Shown one piece after another: positions 23,221 to 38,200 of a DNA stretch of 64,000 bases. How positions within the stretch are numbered: position 1 is the stretch's first letter; the number at the start of each line of letters is the position of its first letter. Source of the DNA: Klebsormidium nitens (Eukaryota; Streptophyta; Klebsormidiophyceae; Klebsormidiales; Klebsormidiaceae); contig DF237191.1 of assembly GCA_000708835.1 (NCBI GenBank), positions 9,185-73,184 of the forward strand. The letters run 5' to 3'. The position numbers were made by a program, and so were the translations under genes. The notes beneath the pieces were generated by a model that saw only the letters and a program-made list of their open reading frames with translations, did no database searches and was not told where the DNA came from.

Positions 23221-26200
23221 ATGGGGTGCTGCGCTTCGTCACCCGCTGCTTTGGAAGGGGCGAAAGATCCAGCTCATACAAGGGCGAAGCCCCCTGACAA
23301 GGAGCTACAGGTGCTCAAGATCAAGAAGGAAGATGCAAAGAGGCGGGAGCAGCATTGGAAGGTGACAGGGATTGTGGGCCTGCGAAGTAACAATCTGAAG
23401 GTGAGCAACTCAGCCTGCATCTTCATGGCATTGCAGAGCTCCAGACAGTGTCCTACTAGCCAGTTGTTGTGTTGCGTCCACTTGCAGATCTTAAAATGCC
23501 CTTTGAGTTACATACGTACACTCTTGAATGTCTTTACATGGAAGCATGGAGTTTTGGAAGATGGCAACATATATTGAAAAGGTTATGAGTTTGTTCCTGG
23601 ACTAGGTCTAGCTTAGCAGCTATGGTTCAAGGGAGAAAAGGCTGGGGGATATGCTGCTCCCATAGAACTAGGATATGCTGCTGTTGAATCGAAAACATAA
23701 CATGGACAAGCATGGGCGGAATAGTGGTCCTGGCTGAGGGCAACATTTCTCAAGAGCAGTTGAGTTGTCAGCACTCACTGCTTCTGGCTGCCAGCTCCTT
23801 TGTGCATTGACCTACCACCTTCAATCCCTAAATTACTTCATAGCTACCGCAACACGGCTGCGGCAGAACAGATATGACATCCAGTTTCTCTGAACCCTGA
23901 TCTGCTGTTCTTTCATATTGAAATGATGACTCATTGCAGGCTACCGCAAGTTCGATACCATGTACGGATCTTGGGTATCTTAGCCGCAGCATTGCACATG
24001 AGAGATATTAGGACCAAGAAGTTGTACATCTAAAGCTCGTAATTTTACTTGCAGGCAAACAATCTTTTGAATGAGACCACCTTAGCTTCATGATCAGTGC
24101 AGTCCACACTTGGTTGAAGAAACATAATCTTGAGTGGTTACTCGATTAGACATCGGCCAGACACCGACTCCTCACTGTGCTGGCTGCATGAGATGGCCAC
24201 CCCCTTGCTGACTTCGCCCTACATGGAGAGATGCCCTCAAATACTTTCAATCAAAGGTTCGCTATTCCAACTGGAAGAATGACAATCCTGTACAAGGACA
24301 CTTGAGTAGTCACCAAGTAAAAGCGGTTCACATCGGTTTCTTCTGGTGCTTGCAGGCTCTCCCGAAGGCAGTCCTGGACCTCGGGCCACATGTTCGAACG
24401 CTGGATGCATCTGACAACAAGATTGGTGAGCGCAGATGAGAGAAGCCGAACAAGTCCTCGTTGACCTTGCCCGAGTGTTGTCTCCCCATTGATTGGCTGT
24501 AAGGCCTGTCAGATGTGTTAGATACACATATGGGCAAAACTGTGATGGATGAAAAGTCTACTCAAACCAAAGATCTCTTCTTCCATTGCAGTTGTAACTT
24601 TGAGGAAGTTTTATGCAACATGATTGTCCTTATTGACTGCAGGCAAGCTGCCCCCAACCATTGGGATGCTTACCCAATTGACCCGTTTGGTAAGGACACT
24701 GGCGATTCTTTCCTTGCTGATCTCAACATCAGTAAATGTTTCGAAGCAGGTGATTTGGTCAACCAAACAGAAAGGAGTGGCCAGAAATCGAGATGTATCC
24801 GATAAATGTATCTTGAGGCGAATCTTCTTTGCCTTACTTCCTACATTGACCAACCCGCTTGGCCTGCTCCTCTGTTGATCGTGTCAACCTGTCAAGAATC
24901 ATTAACAGAAGGACTTCTCTTTCCCGTCAGGTTAATTTTGTTGTCAATCGCATTGGCTGCTCCTTCTTTCCGCAAGGTTCTTGCACTACTCAATGCAAAA
25001 AAATAGTCCCACACGGTACATGAGCAGCAGCCAAACCAATCACACACAATTCGAGACTCAGAAAGCTAGTTGAACGGAGTTCAAAACGCTGCAATGAAGG
25101 AGATCTAAAGTCTCGAATCCACCCCGTCTGTAGATTCTGCAGCAGAATCAGCTCACTGTTCTCCCGCCGGAGATTGGCCAGCTCGTGCAGCTTCGAGTGC
25201 TTCAAGTCGACAGGAACCAGCTCAGCGCTCTGCCAGATGAAGGTCGGTTGGGGTGCGGAGTGTCGATTTTTGTTTGAACACGCATTCCGCATATCTGCAA
25301 CGTGTCTGATTCTCAGCCACTCTAGGACGTATGCCCGGATGCTCATTTGACAATCTGGGAAAGTTCTCAAACGTTGGCGGTCCGCTTATTGAATCATCTT
25401 TAGCCGTTCGAGTTGATTACACGAAGTCGAAGCGCATAATAACAGGTTTTCGTTTTCCTGAGTCAGTGGAGACTGAACGAACCGAGTCGCTTCTATCTTC
25501 AAGAAAGGCCATACGGTTGAAATAGCGGAGTAATCATATTACACATCTTGGCAGGAATACACGGTTGGGAAAAGGAAGACAGCGAAGAAGAGCGGAACCA
25601 GAGGCCAAAACCTTTGCGTTTGTCGATCCAATGTCCTTTGCGGTGCAGTTGGGCTGCTACAAAAGCTCGAAAAGCTGACGGCTGCTGGGAACAAGATGAC
25701 GTCACTTCCAGTGGCTGTCGGCCAGCTGAAGGCGGTACGTCGACTTGTATCTTGCTTGGCAGACCGTTTCAGCAATCCTCAGAACAATTTCAAAATTGGA
25801 ATAAGGACTCGGATACCGCTATGACAGGGACTGGAGGCGGGTGTTAGCTGCTGCTCAATTACGTAACCTCGAGTCTTCAGCTTCTGACACTCTTTGCGCT
25901 TTCTGCATACGCTCTCAAACTAGTCCTCGAACTCTAGCATCGGAATGTTAATTTTCTGAGGCAGGTCCTTGGTTCTGTAGCATTGATCTGCCGGTCCTCT
26001 TTCCGGATAGCCGTTCATCTGTCGGGCGAAGACCCACTTACTCGCTAACGGTACAGTGCAACCAAATCGCATTTTTTTGCAGCTAGTTGAGCTTGACGTC
26101 AGCAAGAACAGGCTGACCTCGCTCCCGCCCTCACTCAGCGGGTGCGCATCATTACAGGAACTCAGGGCTCCAGGTTAGTCCTGAAGCAATCCAAAACATG

Positions 26201-28046
26201 TCTCGCGAGTCTCTCAGCGGTGTTCTTAAGGATCTGATTGCTTCGATGGATATTCGATTGAGCGACAACAGTAGCTTCTTTTCCGTCTTCATGTCCCGAG
26301 GTCTTCGACTGCCTTGCTGACTTTCAAGCTCCTCCTTTTCACCAGATGATTCCTGAGCAACCGCCGTGCACAATCTGCCAATCGCATGAGATCCAGTTAC
26401 CAACCTCTATGTTGTCCTCTAGCTTTACTTGTAGCATCCTTGCACATTTGTCTCTAAGAATACGGCTTCTGACCTCGCTCGTTGATTTTGTTATAACCGC
26501 AGCAAATGAGTTGAGCGCCCTTCCGGACGAGTTGTCAGACGCCACCGAGCTGCGGACGTTAGACCTGGACGGCAACCCCCTCTCGAAAGTGAGTCACAAG
26601 CGGCCCTCTAAGTCAGATGGTAGCAACTTTTGCGCTGCTTTCAGAAACACAACCGTTAACTTTTACATTCCAGAAATTGCGACATCGTTTAAGAAGCGGA
26701 AGCTTGATCAACGAGGCTGCTGGAAAATGTTTCCTTGACAAGACTCATCATTTTTACCAGCTTTTTGCCGGTACCGTACGAGAAGGATTTGCGAGTCTTT
26801 TGTACGAGCCCCAATCACTTGGAAAGTCTAGGTTGTGATCGGTTGGTCGCCGCCTCGCAAAACAGCCGAGCAGGCACACACTATATGAGCTTCGGGCTGG
26901 ATCGGCACTCAAACGTTTCCGTGTTCAGAGTGCGAAGCTCTGAGGCTGTCTGTGCCGTACTCTGTGTTGTCAAAGTGACACTTGAAAGACGTGCTAAGCC
27001 AAACTGGTGAAAACTCGGTCGTTGAATGCCTGTTATTCCAGGTCTATTTCGTCTGCTTGACGTACATCTTGCTCGGTCGTTTAACTAGTCGGGTGGCTGG
27101 ACCAGCTTTGTTGCTAACAGAACCTGATTCGACAGAATTTGTCAGTTTTTGGACAAAACCCAAAGGAGTTGACATCCCCCTCGTTCGTCTTTCCCACAGT
27201 TGCCGTCCGACTTACTAAGAGGGTGTGGAAAGCTGCACACGTTATCGGCCCACGGGACTTCCATCCGAGTGGAAGACTTGGAAAAGGTGGGTGCACGCGT
27301 GGCTCCACTCCTCTTGTCCTCTCTAAAGTATACAGGATCATTCCTGTCAAAAGTACCGGACTACCCATTGATTTGCATAATGATTAGATATGCATGACGC
27401 GGTTACTTCGATAATCAGGGGCTATCATCTGCTGACCAGGGGATGCAAAGGTTTGTAAGCTCCAACCGTCACCTTCTTCTCTTCCATCTTTCCGCAGGGC
27501 GTCGTCTGGATTCGGTCAAGTCTCACGTTTTGCACACTTGTCATCATCTACGAATTCGCGAATGCTTCACGTGCATTCGAATGGCTTTTGACTGGTCGCT
27601 GGTGTAAGATTTGCAGACTGATTGCGAATTTCCTGCTTTGTTCCCCCATTCACAGGACTTTACACGCTCGTCTAAATGAATTGGGGCGCTGCGACTAGAA
27701 CTTCGTCCTCCAGGTGGTCGTTCAGCAGATGCGCTAACCTTTTCACTCTTTTAACCAGGAAAGCGCAGAAGCTGAGTTTGAAAAGGACAAACAAAAACCG
27801 TACGCTGCGGAGACACCAACAAGTACCTAGGCCGAGATACTAGAAGGGACTGCTGCTGCCGCGTCTCCTTTCTAATTTTCCTTAATGAATTGCACTCGCT
27901 TTTCGCAGCTGGAAGGCTATGCAGCTTTCGAGGCCCGACGACAGGGTAAATATACAAAGCAGCTGGCGGGGAATGCAATGGGAAGTAAGAGAGGTTTCGA
28001 TGAAGGAGTGGACCGGGACTTGTACAAGTTTCCTGGGTCGCGGTAG
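23221..28046 (+). CDS. Leucine-rich-repeat protein, LRRC57-like, N-myristoylation type
   Basis: Membrane-anchored leucine-rich-repeat protein of unknown precise role. Nine phase-consistent exons: 23221-23400, 24356-24425, 24643-24689, 25134-25242, 25649-25734, 26083-26173, 26503-26588, 27200-27286, 27909-28046, giving 297 residues. The N-terminus MGCCASS fits N-myristoylation at Gly2 and palmitoylation of Cys3/Cys4. WKVTGIVGLRSNNLK follows, then repeats of the LxxLxLxxNxLxxLP type (LTQLTRLILQQNQLTVLP, LVELDVSKNRLTSLP). The tail LEGYAAFEARRQGKYTKQL matches the conserved end of LRRC57 and its plant relatives (family length ~240-265). Most introns fall once per repeat, at equivalent positions, so the repeats probably grew by exon duplication. 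The ATG has a good context (ACAATGGG). No lesion was seen. Confidence 0.9.
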
Positions 28047-29229
28047 TTTGTGTTAGCACTGATTTATCAGGACATAGATTCGTTAAAAAGGGCTCCGAGA
28101 TAATTCTGCTGTACAGGTTCATTTCCAAGAGTTGATTGTCGGGTTATAAAGTGTCCCGTTGCGAAGCAACCAGTCGCGTTTGCTTATGTTTGTTAGAGTG
28201 CAGTGCTGAACCCCTCCAAGTAGGTTGTCAAAGAGAAAACTGTGTCAAATAGCTAGCAGTATGGTCAGCAGATGTGAAGATCTCCATCTGAACATTCCAA
28301 GCCTTGGGTTGATCGTTCAAATGAAACCAATGCAGTACAGTGGAATAAGACGCACGGCGATATGCTGCATTCCTCCTCAAACTGCATGTAGCGGATGCGC
28401 ACGATCTTCTTAGGGCATGGACGGTCCGGTTCAGTGGCACTCCTCTGGCACCAAACCATCAACTGAACGATATTGTAGCAGATGCGAGAATGTAGCTTTG
28501 GCCGCGCCTGGAATGTGCAATTGGACGCATACGTTGCAAGGTGCCGGCCGCGCAGAATTGCGTCTATATGCGAAAGCTTGCCAGCGCGGGATCGCCCAGG
28601 CTTTGTAGCGACGAGAAATGCAACCTGCAACAGCGTAAGTTATGCGGTGTCGTACGTTCAATCGCAACAATGTAAATCACACGGGTTAACAAATAAGAGC
28701 CGCCGAGCACGGATCCTTGCTCTTTGCAGCTTAAATCAAATACGAGTCCAGTGAGTCGATACTCGATACATAAGGCCTTTGAAACACTCTGTACTCCGGT
28801 AGGTTATAAAATCGTCAAACCAATGAAAATGTTCGTGCTGTCTGAACTAGTATCTATGCGTGGGCCGTAAATATCCGTGTAGCGCCTTTGTTTGAGCTCC
28901 GATCCCTAGGTAAAAGTCTGTTCTTCTTGCATTAGAGCTGTCAAACTCAGTCCACTATTTGTATGCATGTGGCGTGGCTTGTTTGCACCAGGCAACTAGA
29001 TTCGTTGCAAGCGAGGTGGCGCTATACGGTTTGCAAGCAGCTCGCATGCGTGGACCACAATGAAAACACACATTTTAACGGGCTAAACCCGTTCTCGTGT
29101 CAACCCTTAGTAGCTTGCGGCTTCTAGATCCTATTTACCAACTCGTCAATGCTGCTTTTGGCGGGCATGATCATCAGCGGCCTTTCGGTGCGCGCGAGCG
29201 CTAGATACCAGATCATCTCGACCGTTCGA
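28047..29229. other. Spacer between convergent LRR and BAR/PH genes
   Basis: Both genes end here tail to tail. No gene, RNA or clear repeat is seen. The several short overlapping ORFs lack support. Both 3' untranslated regions should lie here. Confidence 0.6.
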
Positions 29230-32200
29230 TTAAGCGATGTTGTCTTCCTCCGCGTTGCCAGCCTCCTCGACCGTCAGATACCGCATTCTGCCCAACGCCT
29301 CCGCGAGCTCCGGGTTGCTTTTCTTCTGCTGCATAGGAGCCAAATAATACGATTAGGGGAGATTGATGACATCCACGACCTGTCCCAGTCTTCGGTGCGG
29401 CTCGTGCCTCACCACAAGCAGCACCTTCAAACCAAGACAAGGAGTCCTTGCCTTCTTCCTGTATCTTACGAGTGCAGGACGGAAGATAGCTACATCCTAT
29501 CATGGAGGCCAATCTCATAAAAGCAGCCAGTGAGATGGGGAAAGAGCAGAACGAGCAAGCAAAAACCTCTCCTGCGATTCTTCGCCGAAGTGGACTCCTG
29601 TAAATCATAACCCTTTAACGTCAAAGGATAAGCGGATCGGCAGACAACGTCTTCAAACTCGATTCGAAGGGATGCCCAGGTGTTCGCGATACGAGCTCAC
29701 CTTATGAGGTACGGCCTCCCCATAGTACTCTTTCTTCGAGAGCGACTCCTTCCTTGCTGAAGCGACCGTTTTTTGCGAGCTCAGCTCGAGCACGTGTGCG
29801 CGCGCGGCCTCCCCCGCGGCAGCGTCTGGCGAGATGGGCGAGGTTTTGAGGAGGTCCTCGGGCGCGGCCGCGGCCGCGACCTTGAACTCCTTGACCTGCT
29901 TTTCAATCGCCAGCTGCGCAAGCCGCTCTCTTTCCTGGGGTGTAAAGAGGGCGCGGGGAAACGTCAGCCCGTAAATGGCTTCCTTCTGTCGGATAGGATT
30001 GGAGGATGAGAGTTCTGAACGGATAAATCTATATCACGAGCAGCTCTAATCGTAGAGTACTGAGTGTCCGAACAGACGGCGTCGTACCAGACAAAGCGGT
30101 CTGTGCGGGCCAACGGAATTTAGAAAATCTGGTCCGAACTGGGCAGGTGAATGCTGGGAAGGATCAAAAAGCTTGTCATTGAGACATCGTTGAAAGCTGA
30201 ACTCTTTTCTTCTCATTCAAACCCATTCAGTCGACTTCTGTGGTGTTCTCTCCCTTGTTGCTGTCCTTTATTACCATCACAGAAGGGAGAACACAGAGCG
30301 GACGAGCCTCTATTCTAACACTTGGAGGGCGAAGCTCAAACACCTTAGTGAACCTACGGCACCATTTTGTCAGCCTCAAGTCAGTAGAAGAGTCAAAAAG
30401 AAGTCCAACAGCTGTCCCCACCTTGGCTTGCCGTGCGGCCGCCTCCTCGCGCTGCTGCTGCTCCTGCTGCACGGCCTCGACGGTCGCCTCGCGGAACGCC
30501 GCGCCCCAGCGCGCGCGCTCGCGCTCCGACGGCGCGCGCAGAAGAATCTCGTCCTCCTGACACGCAAAAGCCAGAATATATTGAGAAGCTATCGAGTACA
30601 GTTTGAGCGATGGACTCGGATAAATCTTGACAGAAAAGGTGAAGTAAGTCAACAACAAAGCTTTGTTGCCAATTGTGACGTCGTATAACAGTTGAACTTA
30701 GAAGGGCCGCTTCGGAAACCAGCGCGGACGATTTGGACCTTGGATGCCCACCTGTGGACGTCCAATTCGATTCGTCTGGTTGCTTGATTCACAGCCCAGC
30801 AAGATAAGCATACAGAACATATCTGTAACACCAAGCAATCATCTGGGGTACTTGAACAGTCGTTTCTTACGCGAAAAGAGGTGCTCTATGTCCCGCTTCT
30901 TTCCCCTCAGGGGGCGCACGGTAGGGTTCTCAAGCTGACTCGGCGTGGATGTCGAGCAAAACGCGCGCACTTTTCAAGTCCTTCGATTCCTCAAATTGAA
31001 TCCGGATCACGAGATCGGATACTCGACCGAAGTAGACACTTACTTCATCTTTCATAACATCTCTCATTTCCGCGCCTTACTAATCCGATTCCAAACCTGG
31101 TTGAACGGAAAGTGGACCGCACCTTCTTTCCCTGGTGCGTGTAGCACGCCAGCTGCAGCGTCACCCCGTCGCTATGCGCGCGCACCGTCGCCATGCTGAT
31201 GTGGAGGCTGACGTCAGCGTCGCGCGAGGTGGGCTGCTCGGAGGCGTCCACGTGGAAGAAGTGGAGGTTGCCCGCTGACGTCAGCACGGCGTGGCTGGGT
31301 ACCCACTTCCCATTCCAGCCGATTTTGCGCTTGAGAGGGCCTTGGAAGCGCGCGCGCGCGCTCTGGAATGGGTCTAGGGCGGTAGCCTCAAGAATCTACA
31401 TGACAAGCGAAGCTAATTCAATCCATCTCTTCAAGCTTTGCTTTAGAGGATGTTTTCAAGCTGTTAATAGCAATGTGCGCGCAACGTTTGAGTCATGATG
31501 CTCTACAGACTTTCCGCGAGGCTAGACGTTACTCGCTAGTCCCAGACTCCTTTGCTAGGATATCTTGTGCTAAGCTCGATAGACTTTGCGTGGGACGCGG
31601 TAACGTGCTTACCTCTTTCTTCTCGGTATAAGCCGACTCAAACGCAGCCCACGTCTCCTGCAGGCGCGCCTCCCCCGCGCGCTTCGCGCTCAGGGCGTCG
31701 CTCGCGGCACGCAGCGTCTCCAGCGCGCGCAGAGGTCCATCCCAGGCCTTCGTATGAGCCCACGGCCTGTATCACATCAGAAGTTTAGCAGTCAATCTCT
31801 GAAGGCTCTGGAAACAAAGGAAGCAACTTGCTTACTTATGGATGGGATTGGTTATCGAGTACCCGGGCAGTTGCAAAGGTCTTCGTCTCGTCCTGATGCT
31901 CTTCTGCTACTTCTTCTGGTTTTTGTGATGCAACCTTAGGTCTACTCCGACACCGCTGATCTTATCTGTATTGCAGGCATGAGTGACTTGAGTGCAGACT
32001 TTCACATTACGACTACAGTAGGAAGCCAACGGATGCTCGCGGTTTTGCAGACCTTCACAACTGCTCTTACATGGTACAACTTGGGCCATGATGGTTCACC
32101 CGAGATTCTTCCAACTCTAATTCGTCAAATCCAACCAAAGAAAAGACGAACTGGGCAATATTTTACCGAACAACCCTCGTAATTCTAGCCTCACCCATAC

Positions 32201-35200
32201 GTCAGCAGCGCCTCCTTGATGGCGTCAATCCTGTCCGCCTCAGTCGCGCGCAGGCTCTTGGCATTGCTCGCCACCATAAGCGCCGCCTCTGTGCGGGCAG
32301 CCTGAAATAGCGCATGATTACTTCGTTAAAAATCTACAATTGGTACTCTTTCTTTTTTCAGTGCTCTTGGAGTCAAACAGATCAGCCTACATCTTGTGCT
32401 ACTGCTGATTCAGCGGCACATCAGGCAAAAGAACTTCCACCTGTCCCCTTTCTCCTCCTTGCTTATCCACGAATGTTTTGAGATCGTTCGGCATGCACAA
32501 CGGTAGCGTTATTTGAAGCGATTCAAAGCGGCGGAAGGGCTAGCGGATCTCGCGGAAGTGGGACTCACCTGTACAGGCGGTATTCTCTCTTGGAGGGCCT
32601 TTCCGGCAAGCCAGGGGTCGTCCTTCTGCAACTCGTTGCCGCCAAACGCGGGGCTGGCTTCGGGGGTCTCCAAAAGGGAGCACGCCTGTATGAAAATAGA
32701 AGTGAGTCAGAAGGCTCTGTATTCACGGTTCTTAGACAAAAGGGCTGCGAGGCTTGGTTATACACGGCGCGACAGACTTACGAGTGATCCGTTCACGAGA
32801 ATTGGAGAGCCGTGAATGGTTTTTTAGGCAATTATAGGACGCTTTGAGTTTGGGATTGGTATCGCAAAGATGTGTCTCCGAGCATGTGTGTCATCAGTAG
32901 AATCTGTGCAGGGCTTCCAAAACCTTTAGAAAAGCAAAAGTTGAAAGGTTGACTATAGGCCTGAACTGCCCTTTGTACCGCGAAGCTGCACGTCGATTGA
33001 GCGAATCGTTGGACGCCGTTGATGGGATTGAGGGACAGTCAAGCCACTTGAATTCAAGTGGGTTTCATTCGAGAGGGCGTCTTCCAATAATTTCTTTATC
33101 AGAGTAATCGACTGATGATGCACCCACCCGTTCGTGGGCTTCGAATGCTCTTGCCAGAGCCTCCCACTGCTTACGGATGGCCGGCTCTCCGCGTGACGTC
33201 GACTCCCACGTCAGCCGCTTCTCTTCGGCAACAAGGGCTTTCTGCAATGAGAATCGATAAGAATTAGCAGAGAGGAGCAGATTGCAGCTGTTGAACCCAG
33301 ATTTACAAGTACCTGTGAAGCTCAGGCTCCACAAGCGTCCGGTTGATATGCAGGGTGAAGAAAACCTCAAAGCAGAAATAGAGCTGCACATCTGCCCGAA
33401 GGGAGTACCACGTCTTCAACGTCTGAGGTCATCCGTGTGACTTACTTTCGACGAAATTATCTCAGAAATGTTTTGATGGAGGCGTAAGGTACGCTCTAGC
33501 TTTCAGGATTTAAGGTCCACAAAGAATCGGGGCACAAAATAAAGAGACTGTCCCTCACCATCATCTCAACGATCTTGTCGAACGCAGGTTTCGCAGCCTC
33601 GTTCGCTTCGTCCGCTGAAACCGCGACTGAGGATGCGAGGCCACGTGCCGCGTCACAAGCGGCCGTGACGTCACTGCAGACGAGTGCCAGGGGATCAGCG
33701 AGGTTCTTTAAAGCGAATAGTGCCTGGAAACGTCGTTTTAACCTGACCGTCGACTCCAGTCTTTACTGACTCTTCCGGTCGGAAAATCAAAAAACGGATG
33801 CGAAAACTCCCTGATGAGGATTCTCTTTGAGAAAATAAATGACGGACGGGACATTGGGGCTGACGAGAACGGCAGAGCACGACCAAAGGATTCGGATTTT
33901 GGAAAAAGGAACGGCCTAAGTTCTCTGCGTGGTCATATGAAGCCTGCGCTTCCAACGTCTATTTTTCGATTCTATCGAAACCATCTTAAGCTCACCAAAA
34001 CCTGTTTGACCCTGAAAATCTTAGGTCGTGAAGGGAGCTACCTGTCGCGTGAGTGTGGTGAGGACGCCGGAACGTTGGAGCTCGCGAGCGCGGCGTACGC
34101 TTGCGCGCGCGCGGCGTCGGCCTTGAGCGCGCCCTGCAGCAACTCGGACAGCTCCTGGCAAGTGGACTGGGCCACGTGGAAACGGCGCAAAAGCCGCTCT
34201 GTCGCCACGCTGACGTCGGACAGCTCAGCGCTGACGTTCTTCTTCAACTGAGAGGGAAGCGATGGATGGAATGTGAGCATGAGCAAGGAAATAATTGTGG
34301 ACTGGACCTAAGGACGACAACGGACGAAATGGGTAGGCCTTTTCTGTGGTCTTAACAGTGAAGGCAAGAATGAGGATGGGCAAATTACTGTAACCGATCT
34401 TCGGATTCGTTAGCTGACTCGCACTGGCGGGCCGATCCATTGGGAAAACATACATTCTTACAATTCGAATCGAGGTCCTGAAGCGAACAACCAAAAGAAA
34501 AACAGAGTCGATATTACGGGATTGAAAGATTTGTTGTTGAAGGTACAGTCAGATGTTGCTCTAAGAAAAGGGCCAAAACAGGCTGAAGCTGGTGAATGCA
34601 GATCAGCAGCAAGACCTGCGCAATGCTCACCTCTTCTAGTTCCTTCGTCGCGCGCGCGCGCTCACGCCTGTGCTCGATGACCGTCCTCTTCTTGCGGAGC
34701 GCCAGCTCGGCCTTCTTCGCCTCGAGCGACGCGCCGCTGCGCGCGGCCGCGACCGCAGCCACTGCAGCGCGCGCGCGCGCGCCCTCCGGCGCCTCTGCGA
34801 TGAGCGACGCGCCCTCGTCGATCTCCGCATCCTCCTGCTCGACGATCAACTCCCACTTGCCTTTGGTCTTCTTGGAACTTTCTCCCGATCCTCGTGCTTG
34901 AGTATCCTTCCGTTCCGCTCCGCTTCGTTCCGCTCCCTTTCCGTTCATGACGTTCTTGAACTTCCGCGCCAGGCCAGACAGCCCACCGGTCTCTTTCTCG
35001 CCCTCCGCCGGCTTAGCCGGGCCTTCCCGCAACGCCACGTCTTCAAACTTGGGCTCCTCAAAGATTGCCACGTCACCCTCCCCAGCCCCTCCGCCTGGAG
35101 TGACATCAGCAAACGTTACCCGCTTCTCTTTGCTGCTCCGCCGCCTCCCCTCTTCTAGTTGCACGTCCCAAAATCCGCCGTCGCTCGACTCCGTCGAGGA

Positions 35201-38200
35201 CGACCCGGAATTCCGCTCCGATTTGCCGCTCTCGGAGCTTTTCTTGAGCTCGACCGGCGTTCCGCTCGGGCTCTGGGCGTATTCCGGTGACTGCGAGCTG
35301 GTCCTCTCGACCTTGGCCCCGATCGTGAACAGCTTCACCGGTTCGATGCACGTGTGCATCTTGTGGTAAGGAACGTCGGGCGAGACCTTCGGTGGACTGC
35401 CGCCGCGTGGCGCTCCGCGGCTGGACGGGCTGCTGACACGTGGCGTCGCGCGACCTGGTGGGCTGCTGACAGGTGGCGTCCCGCGAGGGGGCGGGCTGCT
35501 GAATCTTGGCGTTCCGTTGCGAGTCCTAGGTAGAGAGGTAGCTTCCGGCGGTATTCCGGACCCGGTTCTACTGGGTGGGCTCCCGAACCGTCCGGAATTT
35601 GGGGCGGCCGCATAGTGCACGTTGGCGTGCTTTGAGTCGCCCACATCAGCGCACCTGGGCGACCCGCTGGGGGGTACCCAGGCAGGCTTTGGCAGCCCCC
35701 CCTTTCGAGGACTGACGGACGCAGCTCTTCCGCTATCAGTCCTCAGCAGCTCCCGGAACTGCTTTTCCGCCGGAGCGCCGCTCTTCTTAGCGGCGAGGTC
35801 GGGGCGACTGACGTAGCCCAGTGGCGGGCTAAGCTGTCGCCGATCGCGCTGCTGTTCCCGTTCCGTTCCGGTGACGAGTTCGTTAAACTTGGACTGCCGG
35901 AAGTGCATCGATTCGCCCAGGCGCTCCTCGAGACTGATCCCGTTTTCGTCAGCCCAGGAGACTTTCCGCATCTGATTGTCGAAGTCGTCCTCAGCATCGT
36001 TTCCCGCCTCACTGTCGCCCTTTTCGGAACTCCCTTCTGAACTACACTCGGACGCGTCTCTATCTGGACTGGATCTCAGACCTGTTTGTTTCACCGGGAG
36101 CGGCTCGTCAAAAAGAACACCAGAAAAGGCGTCCGGTTCGGTCCTCCGACTCGGCGTGTCCTTGCGGAAGAGACTCGCCATCTTGGCCGCAAAGCTCGCC
36201 GCCGGCAGCCGTTCCGCTCCGACCGTTCCGCTCCGCTCTTCGTTTGTTTCCACGTCAGCCGAACCATCGGAACCCTGCGCCACGTCCGCGATCTCCTCTG
36301 TTTCGTCGGCGCCTTCCGCCACTCCCGCATGGTCCGCCCGTCCCTTCTTTTCCGCCCGTTCCGTCCGTTCCGCCCGGCTTTCGGACAGAACCCTGTCCGT
36401 GAACGCCGCCCACTCTGCGTCGAGCTCTTGCTGGCGACTGAAGCCCTCACGGGCGACGTGCTTCCCTGGGCTGCTTGGAGCGGAACTCGACGCCCTCGGG
36501 CGGACGGAATCTCTCACAGGCGACGTCAGGTCCAGGAAAAGTGACGGCTTTTTACTTGGGCTCCTTGCGTCATGCTCAGCGTTCGCGGAAGTCTGCATTT
36601 GCAAAGGTGGGTGGTTGAGTAGAGAATATTTTCAACGGTTCGAGGCTCTTTCGAAGCCCAGAGGAGAGAATTCCAAAGGTTACAATCTGAGAACAAACTA
36701 TCTGTCTTTGGCACACCTCTTAGAGTCCGAGTTGTCCCATGTCTATCTTGGAATAAGGCCACCAAGCAAAACTTTCGAAAGCACTCAATCAGCTTCCGCA
36801 AGCCGGGAAACAGGCTGATCAGATGTCGTGAACATTCTCCAAACTGCTGAATTCGTGCATGAGGTTGACCGGCAGAGCCGTGAAGATTGGCTCCAAATAG
36901 GCCACAGAACAAGGGGACATACGAGCCAATATCGCTACGGAGGACCAGGAGACAAAATGGCAGAAAAGACCGTGGAACATAGTCGTTGAGCTCTGCTTTC
37001 AGAGCAAGCCCTTTCTCCTAGAAGTTGCTTGAGGAGTGAAGGGGGTATCTCGCACCTTTACCGCGTCTGCGTCAGCCGCCGTTCCTCTGTCCGTCGGCAC
37101 CCCGCCCTGCGCAGTTTTCTCGCCGCCAACCGCACTGACGTCAGCAGTCCCGAGCGCTTGTTCAGGGTAGTAGAGACTGCCCGCACTGCCGCGCTTTCCG
37201 CGGCGGCCTGCCAGCGCAAGCCTCAGCTTCTCGCTGACCTCATCAGCGCAGCTCGGTGACGTCACCAGACCGGTCGGCCTGGCGCCTTCGGCGCCCGGTT
37301 CAACCTTGTTCCCGGAACTGACGGAGCGTTGCTCATTTTCCGGCGGAATGTGACACGTGTCATCCAGATCGTCTTCGGGCCAAGAGACAACCTCGACGCT
37401 CTCTTGACTGACGTTCCGAATCACTTTGTTCTCTTCCGAATAGCTGCCCGTTCCCTTTGCTTCACCCAAAGATCCGCACTCTTTACTTTGCCCGTCTGCT
37501 TCTTCTTTACCCTTTTCCCTCCCCTCTGAACCGCTCAAAGGCGCACTTTCGCCGCCACTTTCACCAACCTTTCCACTCATCTCTCGGCCTCCTTCCTTCG
37601 ACTTTCGTTTCTTCTTTCCGCTTTTGCCGCTCTTCTTTCTCTTCCCCTCTTTCCCGACGGACTCAGAGCCTGACAACCCACTTTCTTCGCGCGCGAACAA
37701 TGTCCCGGTCGCCATATCAGCAGTCCCAAAGTGTACCATCTCTTTTTGACCGACCTCAGGCTCGCCCTCAGCCGTTGTTTCAAAGTGCTTCTGATCCTCT
37801 TCCAGCCCTTCTTCCTCGCCAGTCGTCCGGATCTTTTTGCCATTCTTTTTCCTGGGCTTTCTGGGAAACTCACTCGCGTCCTTCGCTACAGTCGCATCTC
37901 CTTCTCCCTTCGCTGTCGCATCGTCCACCTTCTCTTCCTCAGCACACGGCGATCCGGCGGATCCGCTCTCCTGACCAGCGGATTCCGCGGGCGCTCTCTC
38001 GTCTGGCACAGACTCAGCGTTCGACCCTTCCGCCTCGCTCCGTTCCCGGTGTTTCTTGCCTTTCTTCTTCTTATCCTTCTTCGGAGTCTCAGCCCCGCCC
38101 TCTGGAGCCGCTTTCTCAACATTCGATGACTCCGCGCCGACGCTAAGCCCGCCTGATCCTTTCTTTGGCCGCAAATCCGCCACACCGTCAGTCGGCTGGT

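Noticed and set aside
35976-36818. 280-codon + strand ORF
   Set aside because: Antisense shadow of BAR/PH exon 3, with no splice or homology support.
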